DNA from: Serinibacter arcticus
GTDB lineage: Bacteria; Actinomycetota; Actinomycetes; Actinomycetales; Beutenbergiaceae
Assembly (NCBI RefSeq): GCF_003121705.1
Contig: NZ_PYHR01000002.1
Location: 2,914,001 to 2,978,000, forward strand
Direction of reading: 5' to 3'
DNA: 64,000 nt
Part shown: one piece after another, positions 1 through 7,829 of the stretch
Numbering within the stretch: position 1 is the stretch's first letter
Layout: the number at the start of each line of letters is the position of its first letter
Made by a program: the position numbers and the translations under genes
Notes under the pieces: generated by a model
The model's database searches: none
Told to the model about the DNA's origin: nothing
Seen by the model: only the letters and a program-made list of their open reading frames with translations

Positions 1-1
1 G

Positions 2-517
2 GGCGCGGGGGAGTTCGTCTCGGTCCGCAGCCAGCGCGAGCTGCTCGAGGCCTCGACTCCGGACCCGCTCGCCCGCACCGCCTTCCCGCACCTCGACCTC
101 GAGGCCAACGAGCTCGCGCTGGTCTACCGGGCGCGCGGCGAGAGCCACGAGGAGGCGCAGGCGCACGCGCTCCGCTCGATCCGCTCCTACCGGCCCGACC
201 AGGTCCAGCCGCGCCGCAGCGGTGCCGAGTACGAGGAGATCGGCAGCGCCTGGGGGGCCGCGCTCGCGAGCTTCGGCCTGTTCTCGGGCGGCGCGATCAT
301 CCCCGTCCTGCCCTACCTGGTCGGTCTCTCCGGCACGACGGCGGTGCTCGTCTCCGCGGGCCTCGTGGGACTCGCGCTGCTGGTCACCGGGGCGATCGTC
401 GGCATCCTGTCCGGCGGTCCGCCGCTGCGCCGGGCGCTGCGCCAGCTCGCGATCGGCTGGGGCGCCGCCGCCGCGACCTACGCCCTCGGCCTGCTCTTCG
501 GTGCGAACGTGGCCTGA
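2..517 (+). CDS. VIT1/CCC1-family transporter, 3' part
   Basis: The 5' end lies outside the window; 171 codons remain. Membrane transporter of the vacuolar-iron-transporter (VIT1/CCC1) family, which moves Fe2+ or Mn2+ across the membrane. The start of the visible part carries the family's metal-loop style motif GEFVSVRSQRELLE, followed by an acidic and His-containing stretch and three hydrophobic segments (roughly residues 85-105, 110-132 and 148-168). The C-terminus reads RRALRQLAIGWGAAAATY, typical for the family. Whether an N-terminal ferritin-like domain exists cannot be seen. Family assignment is solid; the transported metal is inference. Confidence 0.85.
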   Translation, partial: GAGEFVSVRSQRELLEASTPDPLARTAFPHLDLEANELALVYRARGESHEEAQAHALRSIRSYRPDQVQPRRSGAEYEEIGSAWGAALASFGLFSGGAIIPVLPYLVGLSGTTAVLVSAGLVGLALLVTGAIVGILSGGPPLRRALRQLAIGWGAAAATYALGLLFGANVA

Positions 518-548
518 GGCCGCGTTCGGCGCAAGGATCGGAGTCGTG

Positions 549-1481
549 GTGACAGAGACAGGTATGGACACGACCCGGTGGTTCTCGACCGGACGACGAC
601 GCCCCGCGCCCGCCGTCGCCCTCCTCGCCGCCGCGGCCCTCGCCGTTCCCGCCCTCGCGGCCTGCGGCCAGCGCCTCGACCTGCCGACCGGCGCCGGCGC
701 CGCCTGCGGCGATCCGCTCCCGGCCGCGGACCTCACGCTCGAAGGCCTCGGCGAGGGCGAGATCCTGCTGGTCGAGTCGGCCCTCGGGTTCGAGGAGGTC
801 GTCGTCTACCGCGACGGCCGGGTCGTCGTGGTGGGTGGCGACGAGGCCGCGTGGGAGCGGTCGTTCGAGGACGACGGCGAGGACGGCGACGCCGACGCGT
901 CAGCCGCCGCGCAGCCCAGCTCCGCGCAGCTCAGCGCGGCGCACCTCACCGCGGCGCACCTCACCGCCGCGCAGCCCACGCCCGCCTCCGCCGTCGTCGT
1001 CCCGGCGATGGCCTGGACGCCGCACCCCTCCTCGCCCCTCCTCCTGCTCGGTCAGCTGCCCGAGTGCGCGCTGGCGGAGCTCGACGGCCTCGCGGGCGAG
1101 CTCCGCGAGATCCTCGACCGCACCGACGGCGACCTCGGGTTCCCCCAGATCACCGACCAGTCGACCAGCGCGTTCGACTACCGCGGCGCGAACGCCCTGA
1201 CGGCGAGCGCCTACGCGCTCCACGACGACTACGAGGACGGCCTCACGAGCGACGAGCGCACGGGCCGCGACCTGCTCCGCTCGATGGAGGACGTCGTCGC
1301 GTGGAACCTGCCCGACGTCGTCGCCGCGACCCCGGAGACCTTCGAGACCTATCCGGACGGCGGGTTCGAGTGCGCACCGCTCACCGGGGCGGCCGAGTTG
1401 ACCGCCATGCTCGAGGAGTTCGAGCGCACCGGGGAGTCGACGGCCCGCCCCGTCCCTCCGGGGTTCGAGCCCTGCGACTGA
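549..1481 (+). CDS. Putative lipoprotein with low-complexity AAHLT repeats
   Basis: About 310 residues. The N-terminus has Arg residues, a hydrophobic Ala/Leu stretch and a lipobox ending LAAC, so a lipid-anchored exported protein is likely. The middle contains a low-complexity run built from the unit AHLTA/AQ (about bases 900-980), followed by a globular part with Cys residues. I do not recognise a family. GTG 549 is chosen because AAGGA lies 11 bases upstream at 533-537; GTG 546 and ATG 564 are also possible. It lies 32 bases after the VIT1-type gene on the same strand, so co-transcription is possible. Function unknown. Confidence 0.7.
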   Translation: MTETGMDTTRWFSTGRRRPAPAVALLAAAALAVPALAACGQRLDLPTGAGAACGDPLPAADLTLEGLGEGEILLVESALGFEEVVVYRDGRVVVVGGDEAAWERSFEDDGEDGDADASAAAQPSSAQLSAAHLTAAHLTAAQPTPASAVVVPAMAWTPHPSSPLLLLGQLPECALAELDGLAGELREILDRTDGDLGFPQITDQSTSAFDYRGANALTASAYALHDDYEDGLTSDERTGRDLLRSMEDVVAWNLPDVVAATPETFETYPDGGFECAPLTGAAELTAMLEEFERTGESTARPVPPGFEPCD

Positions 1482-1534
1482 TCACGACGACGGCTCCACC
1501 CGCCACGACCCCGGGGGACGCCGACCCCGCGGAG

Positions 1535-1540
1535 TAGCGT
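1535..1540 (+). promoter_or_regulatory. -10-like box of leaderless start (MFS gene)
   Basis: TAGCGT, then 8 bases, then GTG 1549. No Shine-Dalgarno sequence precedes the start. Confidence 0.45.
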
Positions 1541-1548
1541 GGACCCAC

Positions 1549-2919
1549 GTGCCCCGCGTCCTCCTCGACACCCGCCCGCTGCGGGTCTCGCCGGCCTACC
1601 GCCGGATGTTCTGGGGACTGGGCGTCTCCCAGATCGGCACGCAGGTCAGCCTCGTCGCCGTCGGGCTCGAGGTCTACCACCTGACCGGTTCGACGTTCTC
1701 GGTCGGGCTGCTCGGGATCGCTGCGCTCGTGCCGCTGGTCGTGCTCGGCCTGTACGGCGGGGCGCTCGCGGACGCGTTCGACCGCCGCACGATCGCGCTG
1801 GCCTCCGCGTCGGTGATGTTCCTCGCGACGGCGGGGCTCGTGGTCCAGGCCGCGCTCGGCCTCGAGTCCGTCACCCTGCTCTACGCGCTGATCGCGGTCC
1901 AGTCGGCCGGGATGGCGGTCAACACCCCGACCCGGATGGCGATCATCCCGCGGCTCATCGGCATCGAGCTGCTCCCGGCCGCCAACGCCCTCGGGGCGCT
2001 GACCGGGTCGCTCGGGCTGACGGTCGGGCCGGTGGTGGGGGCGGTGCTGGCGGCCAACGTCGGCTTCGCCTGGACCTATGCGCTCGACCTCGTGCTGTTC
2101 AGCTTCGCCCTGTACGCGCTGCTGCGGCTGCCGAGCCTGCCACCGGACCGGGCGCCCGAGGCGGCGCCGGACCCGACGCCCGAGCCGCTCGACCTCGTCA
2201 CCGACGCCGATCCCGACACCGTCACCCCCGCCGTCGCCCCCGTCCCCGCACGCCGTCGCGTCGGCTTCGCGGCCGTGTGGGAGGGCCTGCAGTTCCTGCG
2301 GACCCGCAAGAACGTCCGCATGACCTTCCTCCTGGACATCGTCGCGATGGTGTCCGCGATGCCGCGCGTGCTCTTCCCGGCGGTCGGGGCCGTCATCCTC
2401 GGTGGCGGCGAGGCCACGACCGGCAGCCTGACCGCGGCGATCGCGATCGGCTCGGTGCTCGCGAGCGCGCTGTCCGGCGGTCTCACGCGCGTGCGGCGGC
2501 AGGGCGTGGCGATCGTCGTCGCGATCTGCGCGTTCGGGGCCTGCACCACGGGGTTCGGCGTCGTCCTCCTGATCGCCGGCCGGACGTCACCGGACTCGGT
2601 GCTGCTGCCGCTGCTCATCGTCGGCGGGCTGTGCCTGGTGGGGGCAGGGGCCGCCGACGCCGTCAGCTCCGTCTTCCGCCAGACCGTGCTGCAGTCCGCC
2701 ACGCCCGACCACCTGCGCGGCCGCCTGCAGGGCGTCTTCATCGTCGTGGTCGCGGGCGGGCCGCGCCTGGGTGACCTGGTGCTCGGGTCCGCCGCCACCT
2801 GGTGGGGCGAGGCGCTCGCGGCGGTGGGCGGCGGGATCGTGTGCGTCGCCGTCGTCCTCCTGCTCGCGGGTGCCAACCGCGGATTCCTGCGGTACGACGC
2901 CCGCCATCCGGTCGCCTGA
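1549..2919 (+). CDS. MFS transporter, EntS-like (MFS_3)
   Basis: 456 residues with about 12 hydrophobic segments and a long charged loop (about residues 200-240) in the middle, as expected for a major facilitator. The N-terminus (YRRMFWGLGVSQIGTQVS) and the motif GLYGGALADAFDRRTI match the MFS_3/enterobactin-exporter-like group, proton-driven exporters of drugs or siderophores. The substrate is not predictable. GTG start with the TAGCGT box just upstream. Converges with azlD across a short hairpin. Confidence 0.85.
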   Translation: MPRVLLDTRPLRVSPAYRRMFWGLGVSQIGTQVSLVAVGLEVYHLTGSTFSVGLLGIAALVPLVVLGLYGGALADAFDRRTIALASASVMFLATAGLVVQAALGLESVTLLYALIAVQSAGMAVNTPTRMAIIPRLIGIELLPAANALGALTGSLGLTVGPVVGAVLAANVGFAWTYALDLVLFSFALYALLRLPSLPPDRAPEAAPDPTPEPLDLVTDADPDTVTPAVAPVPARRRVGFAAVWEGLQFLRTRKNVRMTFLLDIVAMVSAMPRVLFPAVGAVILGGGEATTGSLTAAIAIGSVLASALSGGLTRVRRQGVAIVVAICAFGACTTGFGVVLLIAGRTSPDSVLLPLLIVGGLCLVGAGAADAVSSVFRQTVLQSATPDHLRGRLQGVFIVVVAGGPRLGDLVLGSAATWWGEALAAVGGGIVCVAVVLLLAGANRGFLRYDARHPVA

Positions 2920-2937
2920 GGCGCCGCGTCGCGCCTC
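2918..2937. terminator. Hairpin between convergent MFS and azlD genes
   Basis: GAGGCGC-N6-GCGCCTC, a perfect 7-bp stem overlapping the 3' ends of both convergent genes; no T-run. Confidence 0.5.
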
Positions 2938-3259
2938 ACTCCAGCCCGAGCAGCCGCAGCCCCGCCGTCACCCCCGCGCCGAGCAGCACGCTCACCGCGA
3001 GCGGCGCGCGCAGCCACGCCGCCGTCAGCGCGCACGCGACGCCGAGCGGGCGCGCCCAGCCGCCGATCTCGTGGCCGTTGTAGATCGCCGTCGTGAGCGC
3101 GACGCCCACGAGCAGCGCGACGATCCCGTGGTCGAGCACCCGCTCGGACTCCCTCGCCCGCGGCCCCTCGGTCACGCGGCCGCCCAGCGCGACGCCGACG
3201 CGCCGGGTCCCGTAGGTCCCGATCCCCAGCAGCACGACGGCGATCATCACCTCGGTCAC
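2936..3259 (-). CDS. azlD: AzlD-like branched-chain amino acid exporter subunit
   Basis: 107 residues with three to four membrane segments and the family pattern GTYGTRRVGVALGG near the N-terminus. AzlD is the small subunit that works with AzlC in export of branched-chain amino acids or related compounds. The GTG start overlaps the azlC stop by four bases (GTGA), so the two are translationally coupled. Confidence 0.85.
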   Translation of the reverse strand: MTEVMIAVVLLGIGTYGTRRVGVALGGRVTEGPRARESERVLDHGIVALLVGVALTTAIYNGHEIGGWARPLGVACALTAAWLRAPLAVSVLLGAGVTAGLRLLGLE

Positions 3260-3999
3260 GACGTCACCAGCCCGTCGCGGGCGCCGCCCGCGCCGCCAGC
3301 GTCGCCGTCGCGCCCCACGAGCAGCACCGCGACCGCCGCGAGCCCGATCACGGGCGCGAGCCCGAGCGGCACGTGCGGCGTCGCCACGAGTGCGATCGCC
3401 CCCGCGAGCACCGCGACGGCGACCGTGCTCCCGCTCCGGATCGCGGGCATCGCGAGCGCGCCGAGCAGCGCGGGGAGCACGGCGTCGAGCCCCCAGGCCT
3501 CGGGCTCCGGGACCACCTGCCCGAGCGTCGCCCCGACGACGGCGCCGACCGGCCACCCGACCGCGACGCCGATCCCGGTCAGGAAGAAGGTCGTGCGGCG
3601 CTCGGCGAGGGTCCGCACCGGGCCGACAGCGGCCCGGGGTCCGCTCGGCGCGGCGGCCAGCGCGACGGTCTCGTCGTTGACCAGGTGCGCCCCGACCCAC
3701 CGCTGCCAGCCGCGCAGCAGCGGCGAGGCGGCCATGCCGTAGACGACGTTGCGGAGGTTGAGCAGGAGCGAGGCACCCAGCGCGAGCCACGGGCTGGCGC
3801 CGACCCCGACCATCCCGACGAACAGCAGCTCGGCGGACCCGGCGAGCACGACGACCGCGAGCAGCACGATCTGCCAGACGACGAACCCGTTCGCCGTCGC
3901 CGTCACGCCGTAGGCGACACCGACGAGGGCGACGGCGAGCGTCACCAGCAGCACGCTGCGGCGCAGCTCGCGTGGCACACCTGACCAGAGGGAGGACAT
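3256..3999 (-). CDS. azlC: AzlC-family branched-chain amino acid permease
   Basis: 247 residues, strongly hydrophobic, with the AzlC hallmarks: a membrane stretch containing GSAELLFVGMVG followed by LLLNLRNVVYGMA, and a later block HLVNDETVALA. Large subunit of the AzlCD exporter in the cytoplasmic membrane. First gene of the azlCD operon; divergent from the XRE-cupin regulator at 4067, which probably controls it. The real substrate is not known from sequence. Confidence 0.88.
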   Translation of the reverse strand: MSSLWSGVPRELRRSVLLVTLAVALVGVAYGVTATANGFVVWQIVLLAVVVLAGSAELLFVGMVGVGASPWLALGASLLLNLRNVVYGMAASPLLRGWQRWVGAHLVNDETVALAAAPSGPRAAVGPVRTLAERRTTFFLTGIGVAVGWPVGAVVGATLGQVVPEPEAWGLDAVLPALLGALAMPAIRSGSTVAVAVLAGAIALVATPHVPLGLAPVIGLAAVAVLLVGRDGDAGGAGGARDGLVTS

Positions 4000-4026
4000 G
4001 TCGAGGATCGTGGACCCCGACCCGGT

Positions 4027-4044
4027 CGTTCGTCAAGCCGAACG
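4027..4044. promoter_or_regulatory. Inverted repeat in azlC / XRE divergent region
   Basis: CGTTCG-N6-CGAACG, perfect 6-bp arms, in the 67-base gap between the two divergent genes. A partial second copy (CTTCG...TGAACG) follows at 4044-4063. A plausible operator for the XRE regulator; inference from position. Confidence 0.45.
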
Positions 4045-4054
4045 CTTCGTGCGC

Positions 4055-4060
4055 TAGCCT
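4055..4060 (+). promoter_or_regulatory. -10-like box of leaderless start (XRE gene)
   Basis: TAGCCT, 6 bases, ATG 4067. Confidence 0.5.
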
Positions 4061-4066
4061 GAACGC

Positions 4067-4654
4067 ATGGACGAGCTTCCCGACGACGTCGCGCCCGCGC
4101 CGCAGCCCGACATCCGGGCGCTCGTGGCCACCGGGCTGCGCGCCGCCCGGGCCCGCAGCGGCCTCAGCCTGTCGGAGGTCGCGCGCCGCGCCGGCGTCGC
4201 GAAGTCCACGCTCTCCGCGCTCGAGGCGGCCCAGGGCAACCCCGGCGTCGAGACGCTCTGGGCCCTGAGCGACGCGTTGGGCGTACCGTTCTCCGCCCTG
4301 GTCGACCCGCCGCCGTCGCCCGTCCGCCTCATCCGGGCGGGGGAGGGGCCACGCGTGCCCTCGGGCGACGCCACCAGCTACACCGCGACGCTGCTCGCCG
4401 CCTGCCCGCCCGGTGCGCGACGCGACGTCTACCTGATCACGGGAGAGCCGGGCACCCCGCGCCGTTCGGCTCCCCACGCCCACGGCACGCAGGAGCACGT
4501 CGTGCTCGCGTCGGGGCGCGCCCTGGTCGGTCCGGCCGAGGCGCCCGTCGAGCTGGCGCCGGGAGACTACCTCGCCTACCCGGGCGACGAGCCGCACGTC
4601 TTCGACGCGCTCGTGCCGGGGACGACGGCGGTGCTCCTGTCCGAGCGGGGCTGA
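4067..4654 (+). CDS. XRE-family regulator with C-terminal cupin
   Basis: 195 residues. A helix-turn-helix of the XRE type occupies about residues 20-75 (GLSLSEVARRAGVAKSTLSALE), and a small beta-barrel cupin follows (about 125-190, with HAHGTQEHVVL and the second cupin motif PGDEPHVFDAL). Such HTH-cupin proteins sense a small molecule and are often placed beside azlCD, as here. Probably represses or activates the divergent azlCD operon and itself. Confidence 0.88.
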   Translation: MDELPDDVAPAPQPDIRALVATGLRAARARSGLSLSEVARRAGVAKSTLSALEAAQGNPGVETLWALSDALGVPFSALVDPPPSPVRLIRAGEGPRVPSGDATSYTATLLAACPPGARRDVYLITGEPGTPRRSAPHAHGTQEHVVLASGRALVGPAEAPVELAPGDYLAYPGDEPHVFDALVPGTTAVLLSERG

Positions 4655-4675
4655 CCCACCCGACCGGGGCGGCGG

Positions 4676-5338
4676 TCAGTCGTCGCCGTCGAACAGTCCG
4701 CCGTCGAGGAGCCAGTGGTAGCGCAGCCTCAGCGCACGCTCGGAGCTGGCGATGAGCGCCGCGACCGCGAGGGTGATGTTCGCCCAGCCGGCGAGGTGGA
4801 TCGGGCTGACGAACGTGCCGAGGTGCTCGGCGACCGGAGGGATCCGTGTGATCTGCTCGACCGTCTGCGGGATGCCGAGCGCCAGGGCGACGAGCAGCAC
4901 CAGCACGCTGACGATGCCGATCGCGCGGCTCAGCCCGGGGCGGTTCTGCTCGAGGCGTGCGCGGCGGCCCTCGGCCGAGGCGGGGTCGGGCACGAGCTGG
5001 CGCTCCACGCCGCCGACGCCCACGAAGTGACAGCGCCGCATCCCGAAGCCCGACGCCGCGACCTCGATCACCCCGCCCGGCACGTCGAAGGTGGCGGGGA
5101 GCGTGGAGCGGTTGACGTTGACGTCGTCGCGGTACAGCTGGCCGATCACGTCGCCGTTGTCGTCGCCCCACAGGCGCACGTCCACGCTCCAGCGGTGCTC
5201 CGTGCCGTCGTCGTCCCGCAGCGGCAGGTGCAGCAGGGCTCGGGAGAGCGGCTGCCACCACCGGTAGCGCTGGAGGGCGTGCCCGTCCCCGGCCTTGACC
5301 CGGCGGGCGGCGCGCCGACGCCTGAAGTCGTTGAACAT
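4676..5338 (-). CDS. Hypothetical membrane protein, 220 aa
   Basis: I do not recognise a family. The N-terminal 130 residues are soluble and rich in Trp, Asp and Arg with beta-strand-like stretches (RWSVDVRLWGDDNGDVIGQL). Two hydrophobic segments follow (about 142-162 and 180-200), and the end is charged. Next to another unrecognised two-TM protein in the same orientation. Converges with the XRE-cupin gene. Confidence 0.7.
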   Translation of the reverse strand: MFNDFRRRRAARRVKAGDGHALQRYRWWQPLSRALLHLPLRDDDGTEHRWSVDVRLWGDDNGDVIGQLYRDDVNVNRSTLPATFDVPGGVIEVAASGFGMRRCHFVGVGGVERQLVPDPASAEGRRARLEQNRPGLSRAIGIVSVLVLLVALALGIPQTVEQITRIPPVAEHLGTFVSPIHLAGWANITLAVAALIASSERALRLRYHWLLDGGLFDGDD

Positions 5339-5345
5339 CGCCTCG

Positions 5346-5351
5346 ACCCTA
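5346..5351 (-). promoter_or_regulatory. -10-like box of leaderless start (220-aa protein)
   Basis: Minus-strand TAGGGT, 7 bases, ATG 5338. Confidence 0.45.
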
Positions 5352-5377
5352 ACGCGAGCCTCGTGGGGGGCGGGGGA

Positions 5378-6112
5378 TCAGGCCAGGCGCCGCGGAGCGC
5401 CGTCGTCCACGGGCAGGAGGGCCACCTTCTGCCAGATCTTCCGCGACATCCCGGTGGTGAGCGCCTCGATGTCGGAGATCGTGGCGAGCACCGCCGAGTC
5501 GGTCGTGCGCTCGGCGTAGAGCGCCGCGGTCTTGCCCACGAGCGAGAGCAGCTCCGAGCAGTAGTCGAGGTAGCCGGCCATCTCGCTCGGCGTCATCGCG
5601 TTGTCGACGGTCTCGGCCGTCGGACGGAAGGCGGGGCTGAAGCGCTCGGGGTCCTTGGTGAGCTGGTGCATGTCGATGACGTGCGCGAGCGACCTCATCC
5701 TGTGCAGCACGCGCAGCACGCGGGTCCGCTCGACGCGGGTGGGCAGCAGCCAGAGGAACAGGATCGCGATGCCGACGAACACGGCGTCGTTGATCGTGGT
5801 CTCCAGTCCGCGCAACCACTCCAGCGTCGGCAGCGCCGGGACCTCCGAGCTCTGCCGCACGAGCTCGACCAGCGCGAGCACCACCACGGCGACCATCAGC
5901 AGCACGAGCAGGGCGATCACGATCCGGCAGGCCGTCCGGAGCAGCCGGAGCGGGTCGCGCGCGCGGCTGGCGTCGCGGACGTCGGTGGCCACCACCCGCA
6001 GCCGGCCGGCGACGGCGGTGAGGCCGCGCTCGGGGAACCGCGCCGCGATGCGGTGCTCGAGCCGAGTGATCGTGGCGAGCACCGCGTCGGCGTCGAGCCT
6101 CTCCTCGCGCAC
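5378..6112 (-). CDS. Hypothetical membrane protein, 244 aa
   Basis: GTG 6112 is chosen because GAGAGG lies seven bases upstream; an upstream in-frame start at 6157 lacks one. Layout: a charged helical N-terminus, a strong hydrophobic segment (about residues 63-85), a second one around 105-130 and an amphipathic C-terminal helical region with His and Met. No catalytic motif or family is recognised. Forms a same-strand pair with the gene at 4676. Confidence 0.7.
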   Translation of the reverse strand: MREERLDADAVLATITRLEHRIAARFPERGLTAVAGRLRVVATDVRDASRARDPLRLLRTACRIVIALLVLLMVAVVVLALVELVRQSSEVPALPTLEWLRGLETTINDAVFVGIAILFLWLLPTRVERTRVLRVLHRMRSLAHVIDMHQLTKDPERFSPAFRPTAETVDNAMTPSEMAGYLDYCSELLSLVGKTAALYAERTTDSAVLATISDIEALTTGMSRKIWQKVALLPVDDGAPRRLA

Positions 6113-6239
6113 GCTGCCACCTCTCGTCGTCGTGGTGGTGAGCCTAGCCGCGGGCACCGACAGCGCCGCGGGCCCGTCTCACAGCGGCACCACAGGTGCG
6201 ACCCATCGGCGTCGAAGGCTCCCCCGGTGAGATCGGACC

Positions 6240-7784
6240 ATGATGACGACGCGACCCACCACGCGACCCACCTCACGCACCGCCGCCGGTCGGCTCACCG
6301 CCCTCGGCGCCGCCGTCGCGATCGCCCTCGCGGGGTGCGCCCCCGCGACGGGCGACGCGGCCGGCTCGGCGACGGCGAGTCCCGCCGTCGCGACCGGGGA
6401 GCCCGGCACCTTCTTCGACGCGAGCACGGTCCACGAGATCGCGATCGACGTCGACGACGCCGCCCTGACCACGATGCTCCAGACCTACCTGGACTCCGGG
6501 GACAAGGAGTGGATCACCGCGTCGGTGACGATCGACGGCGAGACGTACGACGGCGTCGGGATCAAGCTCAAGGGCAACTCGACGCTGCGCGGCGTCACCG
6601 TCGACACCCCGGCGCAGGACCTGCCGTGGCGGATCCGGCTCGACAAGTTCACGGACGACTCGGACGTCGACGGGTACACCGACCTCGTGGTGCGCGCGAG
6701 CTCGTCGGAGACGTCGCTCAACGAGGCGGTCGCGCTCGACCTCCTCGAGGCGGCGGGCCTCGCCTCGGAGCGGGCGGTGGCGACGCGGTTCTCGGTGAAC
6801 GGGAGCGAGGAGGTCGTGCGGCTGACGCTGCAGAACCTCGACGACACCTGGACGCAGGAGAACTTCGCCGACGGCAGCGCCGACGCGGGGTCCGTCCTCT
6901 ACAAGGCCGAGGCCGGTGGCGACTACTCCTGGCGCGGCGAGGACGGTGCGGCCTACGCCGAGGCGTTCGAGATCGAGGCGGGGGCCGACGACTACGCGCC
7001 GCTGGTCGAGCTGCTGGATCTCGCGAACAACGCGAGCGACGCCGACTTCGCGGCCCAGCTGCCGGAGCTGCTCGACGTCCAGCAGCTCGCCCGCTACCTC
7101 GCCTTCGAGGACCTCATCGGGAATTTCGATGACATCAGCGGGCCCGGCAACAACTCCTACCTCTACTGGGACGCCGCCACGGAAGAGTTCACGGTGGTCG
7201 CGTGGGACCACAACCTGGCCTTCGGGGTGGCCAACGTGGGCGGCGGTGGCGGAGTGACGGACGGCGGCGGGATGCCGGGTGCCGCGGGTGCGAGGGCGGG
7301 CGGGGTGCCGCCCGGGGCGGGCGAGCGTCCGACCGACCTGCCCGACGGCGAGGCGCCCGTCCTGCCCGACGGCGGACTGCCCGACGGCGGACTGCCCGAC
7401 GGCGGGATGGACGGCGGGAGGGGCGGCATGACCCGGTCCAACCCGCTGGTCGACCGCTTCCTCGCCGACGACGACCTCGCCGCCCTGGTCGACGAGGCCG
7501 CCGCCGACCTGCAGGCCGAGCTCGTCGACTCCGGCCTGCTCGAGGACGTCGTCGCCACCTGGTCGTCGGTCCTCACCGACGGAGCGAGCGACCTCGTCCC
7601 GGCCGACGTCGTGACCGCCGAGGGCGACGCGATCACGTCCTTCGAGCCCGGCTCGGCCACCGGCCCGGGTGGCGGCGGCCCGGTCGCCGGCGGCGGCCGC
7701 CCCGGGGCCGGCTCGGGCGAGCAGCCGGCGGTCCCGAACCGTGAGGACGAGGACGGCGACGCCGCGGCGTCCGCCACCACCTGA
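6240..7784 (+). CDS. CotH-kinase-family lipoprotein
   Basis: 514 residues. A signal peptide with lipobox (ALAGC, residues about 28-33) is followed by a CotH-type protein kinase domain. Visible family motifs are GIKLKGNST (about residue 104), FEDLIGNFDDISGPGNN (about 290-306), where the catalytic Asp/Asn cluster sits, and the metal-binding block FTVVAWDHNLAFG (about 317-329). CotH proteins phosphorylate secreted proteins in Bacillus spores; the target here is unknown. Between the kinase core and the C-terminal helix is a Gly/Pro/Asp-rich insert with a repeated LPDGG unit, and the tail is again Gly-rich. Probably membrane-anchored outside the cell. Confidence 0.85.
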   Translation: MMTTRPTTRPTSRTAAGRLTALGAAVAIALAGCAPATGDAAGSATASPAVATGEPGTFFDASTVHEIAIDVDDAALTTMLQTYLDSGDKEWITASVTIDGETYDGVGIKLKGNSTLRGVTVDTPAQDLPWRIRLDKFTDDSDVDGYTDLVVRASSSETSLNEAVALDLLEAAGLASERAVATRFSVNGSEEVVRLTLQNLDDTWTQENFADGSADAGSVLYKAEAGGDYSWRGEDGAAYAEAFEIEAGADDYAPLVELLDLANNASDADFAAQLPELLDVQQLARYLAFEDLIGNFDDISGPGNNSYLYWDAATEEFTVVAWDHNLAFGVANVGGGGGVTDGGGMPGAAGARAGGVPPGAGERPTDLPDGEAPVLPDGGLPDGGLPDGGMDGGRGGMTRSNPLVDRFLADDDLAALVDEAAADLQAELVDSGLLEDVVATWSSVLTDGASDLVPADVVTAEGDAITSFEPGSATGPGGGGPVAGGGRPGAGSGEQPAVPNREDEDGDAAASATT

Positions 7785-7829
7785 TCCCCGCCGGGCCGCG
7801 GGTCCGCAGGGCCGCCGGGTCGACGGCGG

